64,000 nt of DNA, taken from assembly GCF_050563545.1 (NCBI RefSeq), contig NZ_JBNXUM010000004.1, positions 248,001 through 312,000 on the forward strand. Direction: 5' to 3'. The notes below the pieces were generated by a model. That model saw nothing but the letters and a program-made list of their open reading frames with translations, was not told where the DNA came from and made no database searches. The stretch comes from Falsiroseomonas sp050563545 (lineage in GTDB: Bacteria; Pseudomonadota; Alphaproteobacteria; Acetobacterales; Acetobacteraceae). Below, piece by piece: positions 1 to 7,472 of the stretch. Within the stretch, counting starts at the first letter, position 1, and each line of letters opens with the position of its first letter. The translations under genes were made by a program, and so were the position numbers.

Positions 1-1
1 C

Positions 2-2722
2 TGGGTGGGCTGGCGGGATGCCTGGCAGGAGGCGGAGCAGCAGGTCGCCCGCTCCGCCGAAGCGGTGGCGGAATACGGGCAGCGCATGCTCGATGCCCGG
101 GATGCCGAGATCCGCGCCGCCCAGGCCGAATGGCACAAGGCGCGCGGGCGCGACGCGGCGGACACGCCATCGGCCGACCGCGAGGATTCCGTCACCCTCG
201 CCGGCACGGCGGAACCGCGCGCCGGGGTCGGCGGGCCGCACGCCGCGCGGCCGGACGCCGGACCGTCATTGCCGCTCGGCCCGCCCCCCACCGCCACCGG
301 CAATGCGCATCGGCCGCCGGGCGCCTCCGGCAGGCCGGTCAGCCTCTCCGTCGAGCCGGCGCGGGCGGCCCAGGGCCTGGCCCGCCTCGTCCCCGGCCCG
401 GCCGACACCGCAGGGCTATGGCAGCTGGACGGCGGGATCCTGGCGCAGAGCCAGGGCCCGGCGGAGGCGCCGGCCGCTGCGTCCGGCTTCCTCCAGGCCA
501 TCGCCGGAACGCCGCCGCGCGCGGTCTTTCGCGCCATCGCGGCGCAGGATGGCGAGGAGCACCTGCTTGCCGTGCACCGGATCGAGGGCTGGCCGGTCTA
601 TGCCGTGGTCGGCCGCCCGCGCTCGGCGATCGCGGCGGCGTGGCGGCGTCGGACCGTCAGCCAGCTCGCCATCGGCCTGCCCGCCACGGCCGCGCTGCTG
701 CTGCTGGCCGGCGCGGTGCGCCACCGCGAAACCGCGATGCTCGCCGCCAATCGCGGGCTCGAGGCCGACGTCTCGCTCCACGCCGCCGCGCTGGCCGAGA
801 ACGAGGCGATGCTGAACGGCGCGCTGGAGGCGGGCCGGGTCTTCGCGACGGACTACGACGCCGCGCGGGACCTCGTCACCGTCTCCGCCAGCGCGGCCGG
901 CATCCTCGGCCTGCCCGAGGCCGCGGCGGGATGGCTGGGCGGAAAGGCCTTCCGCGCCCGCATCCACCCCGACGACGCCCGGCACCTCTTTCGCGCGCTG
1001 GGCGCGCTGACGCCGGAGGAGCCGGACTACGACGTCGTCTTCCGCTTCCGCGGCGGCCACGGCGAGCTCTGGCTGGAAGCGATCGGCCGCGCCGAGTTCT
1101 CGCGCGACCGGCAGCGGGCGCGGCTCAAGGGCCTGACCCGCGACGTCACGGCGGAGCTGACCGCCGCGCGGGCGAAGCGCGAGATCGAGCTGCGCCTGCG
1201 CGCCGCCACCGAGGGTGCGGGCATCGGCACCTACGAGATCGACCTGGTGCATGCCCGCGCCTGGTTCGACGTCCAGGCCGCGGCCAGCGCCGGCCTGCCC
1301 GCCGAGACGTGGCTGCCCCTCTACGGGCCGCACCGGGCGCGGCTGGATGCCGCGATCCACCCCGACGACCGCGCCGCCTTCGAGGCCGCGTGGAAGGCGG
1401 TGGTGGAGGGCCGCGCCGCGCATTGGTCGCTCGAGACGCGGCGCGCCGACCCCGCCTGCGGCTGGCGCTGGGACTGGCACCACGGCGCCGCCCAGGATCC
1501 GGACCCCGTGACGGGCCGGCCGCGCCGCGTCGTCGGCGTCATCCGCGACGTGACGGCGAACCGCCGGCTGGAGGCGGAGCTGCGACAGGCGCAGAAGATG
1601 CAGGCGCTCGGCGAGCTCGCCGGCGGCATCGCGCACGACTTCAACAACATCCTCCAGGCGGTCTCCGGCACCGCGACGCTGGCCGAGCGCGACGCCGCCG
1701 ACCCCGAAGCGGTCCGTCGGCGCATGCAGGCGCTGGGGGGCGCGGTGGCGCGCGGCGCGGCGATCACCCACCGCCTGCTCGCCTTCGCCCGCCGCGACGC
1801 GCCGAAGGTCGAGCCGCTCGATCCCGGCGCGCTGCTGCAGGGCGCAGCGGAGATCCTGGCGCCGGCGCTCGGCGCGCGGATCCCGGTCGCGGTGGAGGCC
1901 GCGCCCGGCCTGCCCGCCCTGCTCGGCGATCCCGCGCAGCTGCAGACCGCGCTGATCAACCTCGCCACCAATGCGCGCGACGCCATGCCGACGGGCGGGC
2001 GGCTGACGCTCTCCGCGACGGCCGAGGCGCTTCCCGCGGGCGGCGGCCCCGCCGCCCTCCGGCCCGGGCGCTACATCCGCGTCTCGGTCGCCGACACCGG
2101 GACGGGGATGGACGAGGCGACGCTGGCGCGGGTGACCGAGCCCTTCTTCACCACCAAGCCGCTGGGCAAGGGCACCGGCCTCGGCCTGTCCATGGCCAAG
2201 AGCATGGCGGAAGGCGCGGGCGGCGGCCTCTCGATTGACAGCGCGCCCGGGCGCGGCACCACCGTCTCGCTGTGGCTGCCGGAGGCCGAGGCCGGCAGGG
2301 CCGCCATCGCTGGCCCCTTCCGCGCGCTGGGCGCCGACCCCCGCACGGGCACGCGGCTGCTGCTGGTGGAGGACGACCCGCTGCTGCGCGAGACCATGGC
2401 GGAGCAGCTTCGCGAACGCGGCATCGAGGTGATCGAGGCCGGCGACGCCGCCGCGGCGCTCGTCCTTCTGGCGGAGGCGGACGCGGTGGATGCGCTGGTC
2501 ACCGACCTCGGCATGCCGGGGCTGGACGGCGTCGCGCTGATCGCCGCCGCGCGGCGGCAGCGGCCGGGCCTGCCCGCGGTGCTGCTGACCGGCGAGACCG
2601 GCAGCGATGAGACGCTGCTGCGCGGCTGCCAGGCGGGCGGCCCCGCCTCGCTGCTGCACAAGCCCGCGGCCTGCGAGGCGCTGGTGGCGCAGATCGACGG
2701 GCTGCTGCCCTCGGCGGCCTGA
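2..2722 (+). CDS. Hybrid sensor histidine kinase, 5'-truncated by the window edge
   Basis: Membrane sensor kinase with a fused receiver. The visible part starts inside an extracytoplasmic sensor region. A second membrane segment lies near residues 218-240 (QLAIGLPATAALLLLAGAV), followed by two PAS/PAC units (about 270-390 and 395-525; each has an HPDD/HPDDRA-type motif). The HisKA H-box GGIAHDFNN has its histidine near residue 544. The HATPase has N (NLATNARDAM) and G boxes (DTGTGM, GKGTGLGLS), and the C-terminal REC domain has its phospho-acceptor Asp near 834 (VTDLGMPG) and the conserved Lys in LLHKPA. The first visible residues (GWRDAWQEAEQQ, AEYGQRML) align with residues just after the first membrane helix of the HWE kinase at 7473-9533, so the true start is upstream of the window. 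A GTG at position 5 is probably internal. The kinase and receiver calls are firm; the signal sensed is unknown. Confidence 0.9.
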   Translation, partial: WVGWRDAWQEAEQQVARSAEAVAEYGQRMLDARDAEIRAAQAEWHKARGRDAADTPSADREDSVTLAGTAEPRAGVGGPHAARPDAGPSLPLGPPPTATGNAHRPPGASGRPVSLSVEPARAAQGLARLVPGPADTAGLWQLDGGILAQSQGPAEAPAAASGFLQAIAGTPPRAVFRAIAAQDGEEHLLAVHRIEGWPVYAVVGRPRSAIAAAWRRRTVSQLAIGLPATAALLLLAGAVRHRETAMLAANRGLEADVSLHAAALAENEAMLNGALEAGRVFATDYDAARDLVTVSASAAGILGLPEAAAGWLGGKAFRARIHPDDARHLFRALGALTPEEPDYDVVFRFRGGHGELWLEAIGRAEFSRDRQRARLKGLTRDVTAELTAARAKREIELRLRAATEGAGIGTYEIDLVHARAWFDVQAAASAGLPAETWLPLYGPHRARLDAAIHPDDRAAFEAAWKAVVEGRAAHWSLETRRADPACGWRWDWHHGAAQDPDPVTGRPRRVVGVIRDVTANRRLEAELRQAQKMQALGELAGGIAHDFNNILQAVSGTATLAERDAADPEAVRRRMQALGGAVARGAAITHRLLAFARRDAPKVEPLDPGALLQGAAEILAPALGARIPVAVEAAPGLPALLGDPAQLQTALINLATNARDAMPTGGRLTLSATAEALPAGGGPAALRPGRYIRVSVADTGTGMDEATLARVTEPFFTTKPLGKGTGLGLSMAKSMAEGAGGGLSIDSAPGRGTTVSLWLPEAEAGRAAIAGPFRALGADPRTGTRLLLVEDDPLLRETMAEQLRERGIEVIEAGDAAAALVLLAEADAVDALVTDLGMPGLDGVALIAAARRQRPGLPAVLLTGETGSDETLLRGCQAGGPASLLHKPAACEALVAQIDGLLPSAA

Positions 2723-2734
2723 CCCCGGCACGGG

Positions 2735-2855
2735 CTGGACCCGTATCGGGCGACTGTCAGCCCGATACGGGTCCAGCTTTCCTTGGCCCGGCGATTCACG
2801 GCCTGGGCGTGCCCACCTTCGGTGAGCACGCCCAGGCCGATCGCGGGCTAGCCGG
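2735..2855 (+). repeat. Dispersed 3'-end repeat, copy A
   Basis: About 120 bp that recurs in reverse orientation at 25383-25503. It holds a perfect 15-bp inverted repeat (2737-2751 and 2760-2774, 8-nt loop), then a T-rich AGCTTTCCTT. A second hairpin follows (2802-2817 and 2821-2836, loop TTC, one mismatch). A 45-bp core starting at the right arm of the first hairpin is identical in both copies, as are a block around GCGTGCCCACCTTCGGTGAG and a terminal block ending GGCTAGCCG. This copy starts 12 bp after the stop of the hybrid kinase. Confidence 0.85.
2737..2784 (+). terminator. Likely rho-independent terminator of the hybrid kinase gene
   Basis: A perfect 15-bp stem (GGACCCGTATCGGGC with its complement) and an 8-nt loop are followed by a short pyrimidine-rich tract. 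It lies 15 bp after the kinase stop codon and is the first hairpin of repeat copy A. The T-tract is weak, so termination is inferred. Confidence 0.55.
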
Positions 2856-3108
2856 AGGGACCGGCCGACAGTCATCGAGAGTCGCCATATTCTCGCCGCA
2901 ATACGAGAAACGCGCCGGCCGAGTTCTTCGCAGAACAGTTCCGAACGCTACCAAATACATCGACAATCCAGTGCAACGACCTTGAATTGCAGTTGTCGCA
3001 GCAAGTCGCAGCAGGCTGGAACGACCGATACTTCGCCTGGTTTTGCTTGCGGCACCTTACGAAAATAAGGGGTTGCCAAGCCGGCTTTCTCACGTTTTGT
3101 TGCGGACC
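2856..3108. other. Intergenic region upstream of rlpA, lower GC
   Basis: Non-coding stretch with markedly lower GC than the flanks (for example ATACGAGAAACG and CCAAATACATCGAC). It has a short direct repeat (GTCGCAGCA twice, near 2995-3013) and a small hairpin CCTTA-cgaaaa-TAAGG just before the gene. It presumably carries the rlpA promoter; no clear -35/-10 pair was identified. Confidence 0.4.
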
Positions 3109-3510
3109 ATGACGGCGACCCTTACCAGACGCGGGCTCCTGCCCGCCGTCCTGGCGCTGGCCTGCGTGACGCAGTCCCGTGCCGAGGCATCCCCCGACCA
3201 CCAGCGCGGCATCGCCGCGGTCTACGACGCCAGGCGCTTCACCGGGCGGCGCATGGCCAACGGCGTCCCCTTCCACCCCGAGCACCCGGTCGCGGCCCAC
3301 CGCACCCTGCCGCTTGGCACCATGGCCGACGTGACCAACCTGCGCACCGGCCAGACCACGCGGGTCACCATCTCCGACCGCGGGCCCTTCACCCCGGGCC
3401 GCATCCTCGACCTCTCGCCGCGCGCCGCGCGCGAGATCGGCATGAATGGCGGCCTGGCCCAGGTAGAGCTCCGCCCCGTGGACCTCTACGCCCTCCACCA
3501 GCCGCGCTGA
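3109..3510 (+). CDS. rlpA: RlpA-like septal ring lytic transglycosylase family protein
   Basis: Secreted protein of 133 aa with a double-psi beta-barrel domain. RlpA proteins cleave or bind denuded peptidoglycan glycans at the septum. An N-terminal export signal (residues 1-25, LTRRGLLPAVLALACV) precedes the domain (about 34-125), which keeps the family signatures AHRTLPLGT (His64) and TISDRGPF (Asp90), the usual catalytic pair. It lacks the C-terminal SPOR domain, so it is a short form. The ATG at 3109 is chosen because it opens directly on the signal peptide; an in-frame upstream start at 3043 would add 22 residues before it. Monocistronic, convergent with kynA. Confidence 0.85.
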   Translation: MTATLTRRGLLPAVLALACVTQSRAEASPDHQRGIAAVYDARRFTGRRMANGVPFHPEHPVAAHRTLPLGTMADVTNLRTGQTTRVTISDRGPFTPGRILDLSPRAAREIGMNGGLAQVELRPVDLYALHQPR

Positions 3511-3512
3511 GC

Positions 3513-3540
3513 GCCGGCGGCGCGCGACGCCGCCGCCGGC
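3513..3540 (+). terminator. Bidirectional hairpin between rlpA and kynA
   Basis: Perfect 10-bp GC stem (GCCGGCGGCG / CGCCGCCGGC) with an 8-nt loop, between two convergent stop codons 39 bp apart. No U-tract, so termination efficiency is uncertain. Confidence 0.5.
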
Positions 3541-3549
3541 CAGTCAGCC

Positions 3550-4401
3550 CTACAGCTTCCCCCGCACGCTCCAGAGTTCGGGGAAGAAGCGCTTGTCCAG
3601 CACGCCGCGGAGATAGGACACGCCAGCACTGCCGCCCGTCCCGACCCGCCCGCCGATCACCCGCTCCACCGTGGACAGGTGCCGGAACCGCCAGGTCTGG
3701 AAGGCGTCCTCGAGGTCCACCAGCTCCTCCGCGAGCTCGTAGAGGTCGAACCAGCGCCCGGCGTCGCGATAGACCTCGGCCCAGGCGGCCTCAACGCCAG
3801 GGTCGGGCGCATAGGGCTGCGTCAGGTCGCGCGTCAGCACCGAGGCCGGCACCGGCAGCCCGCGCTTCGCCAGCAGCCGCAGCGCCTCGTCATAGATCGA
3901 GGGCGAGCGAAACGCCGCCTCCAGCACCCCGTGGATCTCCGGCCGGTGGCGGTGCGGCTTGAGATAGAGCGCCTCCCGCGCGCCCATCCGGATCTCCAGC
4001 AGCCGGTACTGCCAGGACTGGAAGCCCGAGGAACTGCCGAGCGAATCGCGGAAGGCGAGGTAGTCGTGCGGCGTCATGGTGGTCAGCACCTCCCACGCCT
4101 CGACCATCTGCTTCTGGATGCGGCTGACGCGCGCCGTCGCCTTGAAGGCGGGGCCGAGCTCGTCGGCGCGGATGCGCCCCATCGCGAAGTCCAGCTCCTG
4201 CAGGATGAGCTTCATCCAGAGCTCCTGCACCTGGTGGATGGTGATGAAGAGCAGCTCGTCATGCTGCCCCGACAGCGGCTTCTGCGCCGAGAGCAGCGCG
4301 TCGAGGCCGAGGTAGTCGCCGTAGCTCATGCGCCGCGAGAAGTCGGTGACGACGTCGTCCGCGCCAGCGGGCCTGTCCTCCTGCGTCCGTTCCTCGGCCA
4401 T
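3550..4401 (-). CDS. kynA: Tryptophan 2,3-dioxygenase
   Basis: Cytoplasmic haem enzyme that oxidises L-tryptophan to N-formylkynurenine, the first step of the kynurenine pathway. At 283 aa it has the normal family length. The all-helical fold shows family signatures: SYGDYLGLDALLSAQ (substrate entry), ELLFITIHQVQELWMKL with the active-site His, FQSWQYRLLEIRMG, and TWRFRHLSTVERVIG with the proximal haem-ligand His. The start is 64 bp from a divergent kynureninase-like gene, so the two probably share a control region. No kynB formamidase is visible nearby. Confidence 0.96.
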   Translation of the reverse strand: MAEERTQEDRPAGADDVVTDFSRRMSYGDYLGLDALLSAQKPLSGQHDELLFITIHQVQELWMKLILQELDFAMGRIRADELGPAFKATARVSRIQKQMVEAWEVLTTMTPHDYLAFRDSLGSSSGFQSWQYRLLEIRMGAREALYLKPHRHRPEIHGVLEAAFRSPSIYDEALRLLAKRGLPVPASVLTRDLTQPYAPDPGVEAAWAEVYRDAGRWFDLYELAEELVDLEDAFQTWRFRHLSTVERVIGGRVGTGGSAGVSYLRGVLDKRFFPELWSVRGKL

Positions 4402-4465
4402 CGCGAAGCCTCCTGCGCCTTCTGCCTATCTAGGCGGCCGGCACGCTTCCGCCCATATCGCGGCC

Positions 4466-5641
4466 ATGCTGGACCTCCGCCCGCATTTCTCCCGCTTCCT
4501 CGGCGCCGAGCCGTCCCGGCTGCATCTCGCCGCGCACAGCCATCACCCCTGGCCGGACGCGACCCGCGACGCGCAGCTGCGCGCCTGGGAGGACGCGGCG
4601 CGGCTGCAGGACGGCAAGTGGGGCACGGTGCTCGGCCCGGTGCTGCAGGGGCTGCGCGCGAAGGTCGCGCGGCAGCTCTGCCTGCCCGACCCGTCCACGC
4701 TGGTCTTCGCGCCCAACACGCATGAATTCGTGCTGCGCATCCTGTCCGCCCTGCCCGCGCATCGCCCGCCGCGCGTGCTGACCACGGATGCCGAGTTCCA
4801 CTCCCTGACGCGCCAGCTCGCCCGGCTCGAGGAGGAAGGGCTGGTCCAGGTCGTCCGCGTGCCGACGCAGCCGCATCGCACCTGCCTCGACCGCCTGGCC
4901 GAGGCCGCGCGCGGCGGCTTCGACCTGGTCTGGGCCAGTGAGGTCTTCTTCTCCTCGGGCTTCGCGCTGGACCGCCTGGAGACGCTGGCCGAGGCGGCGG
5001 GCGAGGCCGTGCTGGTGATCGACGGCTACCACGCCTTCATGGCGCGGCCGGTGGACCTGTCCGCCGTCGCGGCGCGCGCCTTCTATGTCGCGGGCGGCTA
5101 CAAATACGCGATGGGCGGCGAGGGCTGCTGCTTCCTGCATTGCCCGCCTGGCTGGATCGGCCGCCCGCGCAGCACCGGCTGGTACGCCGCCTTCGGCGCG
5201 CTGGCGGGACGGCAGGACGAGGTCGGCTACGCCGCCGATGGCTGGCGCTTCATGGGCGCGACCTTCGATCCCTCGGGCCTCTACCGGCTGGACGCCGCGC
5301 TCGGCTGGTTCGAGGGCCGGGGCCTGACCACTGCGATGGTGCGCGACCACGCCCATGCGCTGCAGGCGCGCTTCGTCGCCGGACTCGGCGCGGATAGTGC
5401 TTCGGGGGTCGACGGCACGGGGCTCGATGCGTCGTCGCTGGTCGTGCCGCTGGAGGAGCCGCGCCGCGGCAACTTCCTGACCTTCGAGCTGCCCGACGCC
5501 GGCGCCTGGCAGGAGCGGCTCGCGCGCGCCGCCATCGTGACCGATCACCGCGGGACGCGGCTCCGCTTCGGTTTCGGCATCTACCACACCGCGGAGGAGG
5601 TGGACGCGCTGCTCGAGCGCATCAGGGGCATGGCGCTTTAG
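4466..5641 (+). CDS. kynU: Kynureninase-like class V aminotransferase-fold PLP enzyme
   Basis: PLP-dependent enzyme of 391 aa expected to cleave kynurenine to anthranilate and alanine, which completes the step sequence begun by the divergent kynA. Visible signatures are an N-terminal HLAAHSHHPWPD segment, NTHEFV in the cofactor-binding part, DGYHAF with the PLP-contacting Asp, and GGYKYAMGGEGC with the Schiff-base lysine near residue 213. The ATG at 4466 is chosen because the protein opens with the family N-terminus MLDLRPHFSRF. The fold is certain; the kynurenine substrate is inferred from neighbourhood and the YKY motif. It could be another class V desulfurase or aminotransferase relative. 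Confidence 0.8.
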   Translation: MLDLRPHFSRFLGAEPSRLHLAAHSHHPWPDATRDAQLRAWEDAARLQDGKWGTVLGPVLQGLRAKVARQLCLPDPSTLVFAPNTHEFVLRILSALPAHRPPRVLTTDAEFHSLTRQLARLEEEGLVQVVRVPTQPHRTCLDRLAEAARGGFDLVWASEVFFSSGFALDRLETLAEAAGEAVLVIDGYHAFMARPVDLSAVAARAFYVAGGYKYAMGGEGCCFLHCPPGWIGRPRSTGWYAAFGALAGRQDEVGYAADGWRFMGATFDPSGLYRLDAALGWFEGRGLTTAMVRDHAHALQARFVAGLGADSASGVDGTGLDASSLVVPLEEPRRGNFLTFELPDAGAWQERLARAAIVTDHRGTRLRFGFGIYHTAEEVDALLERIRGMAL

Positions 5642-5662
5642 CCCGACCCCGCCCCCCTTTTG

Positions 5663-5700
5663 CCCTCCCCCGCAGTTGCGGCGGAGGGTGGGGAGGGGGC
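5663..5700 (+). repeat. C-rich dispersed palindromic repeat, copy 1
   Basis: CCCTCCCCCGC, spacer AGTT, GCGGCGGAGGG, then a TGGGGAGGGGGC-type tail. Closely related sequences occur at 17743-17781 and 56261-56299. This copy lies between kynU and pdxA, ending 11 bp before the pdxA start, so it sits in the pdxA leader. Confidence 0.75.
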
Positions 5701-5711
5701 ATGTGGTCCCC

Positions 5712-6695
5712 ATGACCCCCCCTCCCCTCGCCCTCACCATGGGCGAGCCCGCCGGCATCGGCCCGGAAATCACGCTCGCCGCCTGGCGCGCCGTTCGCGC
5801 CGCCGGCCCCGCCTTTTTCCTGATCGCCGACCCGTCGCTGCTGCCCGGCGCGCCGCTCGCTGTCATCGACGTCCCGGAGCAGGCGGCCGCGGCGTTCCCC
5901 GACGCGCTGCCGGTCCTGCCGCTGCCGCTGGCCGTGCCTGCCGTCCCGGGCCGGCCCGATCCCCGCAACGCGCAGCCTGTGATCGCCGCGATCGAGCGCG
6001 CCGTCGCGCTGGCGAAGGCGGGCCGCGCCGCCGCCGTCGTCACGAACCCCATCCAGAAATCCGTGCTCACCGCCGCGGGGTTCCCGCATCCCGGCCACAC
6101 CGAGTTCCTCGGCGAACTGGCCGGCGCCGGCGTGCTGCCCGTCATGATGCTGGCCTGCCCCGGGCTGCGCGTGGTGCCCGTGACGATCCACATGTCCCTC
6201 AGGCGCGCCGCGGCCGATCTCACGACCGAGGCCATCGTCACCCAGGGCCGCGTCGTCGCCGCCGCGCTGAGGCGCGACTTCGGGATCGCCGCGCCGCGCC
6301 TGGTCGTCGCCGGGCTCAACCCGCATGCCGGCGAGGACGGCACGATGGGCCGCGAGGACATCGAGGTCGTGGCGCCGGCCGTGGCCGCCTTGCGCGCCGA
6401 GGGCCTCGCCGTCCGCGGCCCGCTGCCCGCCGACACCCTGTTCACGCCGCGCGCGCGCGCCGGCTATGACTGCGCGCTCTGCATGTATCACGACCAGGCG
6501 CTGATCCCCGTGAAGACGCTCGACATGGATGGCGGCGTGAACGTGACGCTCGGGCTTTCCATCATCCGCACCAGCCCCGACCACGGCACCGCGCTCGACA
6601 TCGCGGGCAAGGGGCTCGCAGACCCGGGCAGCCTGATCGCGGCGCTGCGCATGGCCGGCGAGATGGCGAAGGCGCGCGCGAAGGACCGCATGTGA
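5712..6695 (+). CDS. pdxA: 4-hydroxythreonine-4-phosphate dehydrogenase
   Basis: Cytoplasmic NAD-dependent, metal-binding enzyme of the DXP-dependent vitamin B6 pathway. It oxidises 4-phosphohydroxy-L-threonine to 3-amino-1-hydroxyacetone phosphate, which PdxJ then condenses with deoxyxylulose phosphate. The 327 aa match the family: MGEPAGIGPE at the N-terminus, TNPIQK, GHTEFLGEL with a metal-binding His, AGLNPHAGEDG, and CMYHDQALIPVK. The ATG at 5712 starts exactly at the conserved N-terminus. The stop overlaps the pdxJ start, indicating translational coupling of consecutive enzymes. Confidence 0.95.
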   Translation: MTPPPLALTMGEPAGIGPEITLAAWRAVRAAGPAFFLIADPSLLPGAPLAVIDVPEQAAAAFPDALPVLPLPLAVPAVPGRPDPRNAQPVIAAIERAVALAKAGRAAAVVTNPIQKSVLTAAGFPHPGHTEFLGELAGAGVLPVMMLACPGLRVVPVTIHMSLRRAAADLTTEAIVTQGRVVAAALRRDFGIAAPRLVVAGLNPHAGEDGTMGREDIEVVAPAVAALRAEGLAVRGPLPADTLFTPRARAGYDCALCMYHDQALIPVKTLDMDGGVNVTLGLSIIRTSPDHGTALDIAGKGLADPGSLIAALRMAGEMAKARAKDRM

Positions 6696-7414
6696 TGAGG
6701 CTGTCTGTCAACATCGACCACGTCGCGACGATCCGGAACGCGCGGGGCGGCACGCATCCCGATCCCCTCGCCGCCGCCCTCGCGGTGCTGGAGGCCGGCG
6801 CCGACGGCATCACCATGCACCTGCGCGAGGACCGCCGGCACGTCCGCGACAGCGACGTCGAGCGCGTGCGCGCCACGATCGCCGCGCCGCTCAACTTCGA
6901 GATGGCCGCGACCGAGGAGATGGTCGCGATCGCCGAGCGCCTGCGCCCCGCGGATTGCTGCATCGTGCCGGAGAAGCGCGCGGAACTCACAACCGAAGGC
7001 GGCCTCGACCTGCTGCGCGCCGATCCCTTCCTGCCCGAGGCGGTGAAGCGCCTGGCCGGCGCCGGCATCCGCGTCTCCATCTTCGTCGAGGCCGATCCCG
7101 CCCAGATCGAGGCCGCCGCGCGGCTCGGCGCGCAGGCGATCGAGCTGCACACCGGCGCCTATGCCGACGCCGCGCCCGCCGACCGCCCTGCCCATCTGGC
7201 GAAGCTGCGCGCCGGCGCGGAGGCCGCGGCCGCCGCCGGCCTCGCCTGCCACGCCGGCCACGGGCTCGGCTACGACACGATCGAGGACGTCGCGCGCATC
7301 GGACCAATCTCGGAAGTCTCGATCGGCCACTTCCTGGTCGGCCAGGCGATCTTCGAGGGCCTGCCGGGCGCGGTGCGCCGGATGAAGGCGCTGATCGCGG
7401 GGGTGCGGGGGTAG
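6695..7414 (+). CDS. pdxJ: Pyridoxine 5'-phosphate synthase
   Basis: TIM-barrel enzyme (239 aa) that joins 3-amino-1-hydroxyacetone phosphate with 1-deoxy-D-xylulose 5-phosphate to make pyridoxine 5'-phosphate. Signatures include RLSVNIDHVATIRNAR, HLREDRRH, NFEMAATEEM, CIVPEKR, and GHGLGYDT near the C-terminus. The ATG at 6695 overlaps the pdxA stop by one base (TGATG); a GTG one codon upstream is possible but less likely. Together with pdxA it supplies PLP, the cofactor of the neighbouring kynureninase-like enzyme. Confidence 0.96.
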   Translation: MRLSVNIDHVATIRNARGGTHPDPLAAALAVLEAGADGITMHLREDRRHVRDSDVERVRATIAAPLNFEMAATEEMVAIAERLRPADCCIVPEKRAELTTEGGLDLLRADPFLPEAVKRLAGAGIRVSIFVEADPAQIEAAARLGAQAIELHTGAYADAAPADRPAHLAKLRAGAEAAAAAGLACHAGHGLGYDTIEDVARIGPISEVSIGHFLVGQAIFEGLPGAVRRMKALIAGVRG

Positions 7415-7436
7415 CGTCGGCGGCCCGGGGAGGGTC

Positions 7437-7459
7437 CGGGAGGGGCAGCGCCCCTCCCG
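7437..7459 (+). terminator. Hairpin between convergent pdxJ and HWE kinase genes
   Basis: Perfect 10-bp stem CGGGAGGGGC / GCCCCTCCCG with a 3-nt loop (AGC), centred in the 58-bp space between two convergent genes. It could serve both strands. No U-tract. Confidence 0.5.
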
Positions 7460-7472
7460 ACGGCCACCAGCG

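Noticed and set aside
416..2875. Long minus-strand open frame opposite the hybrid kinase
   Set aside because: At this GC content antisense frames stay open by chance; the plus strand has complete kinase motifs and the antisense product is Arg/Gly/Ala-rich without domains.
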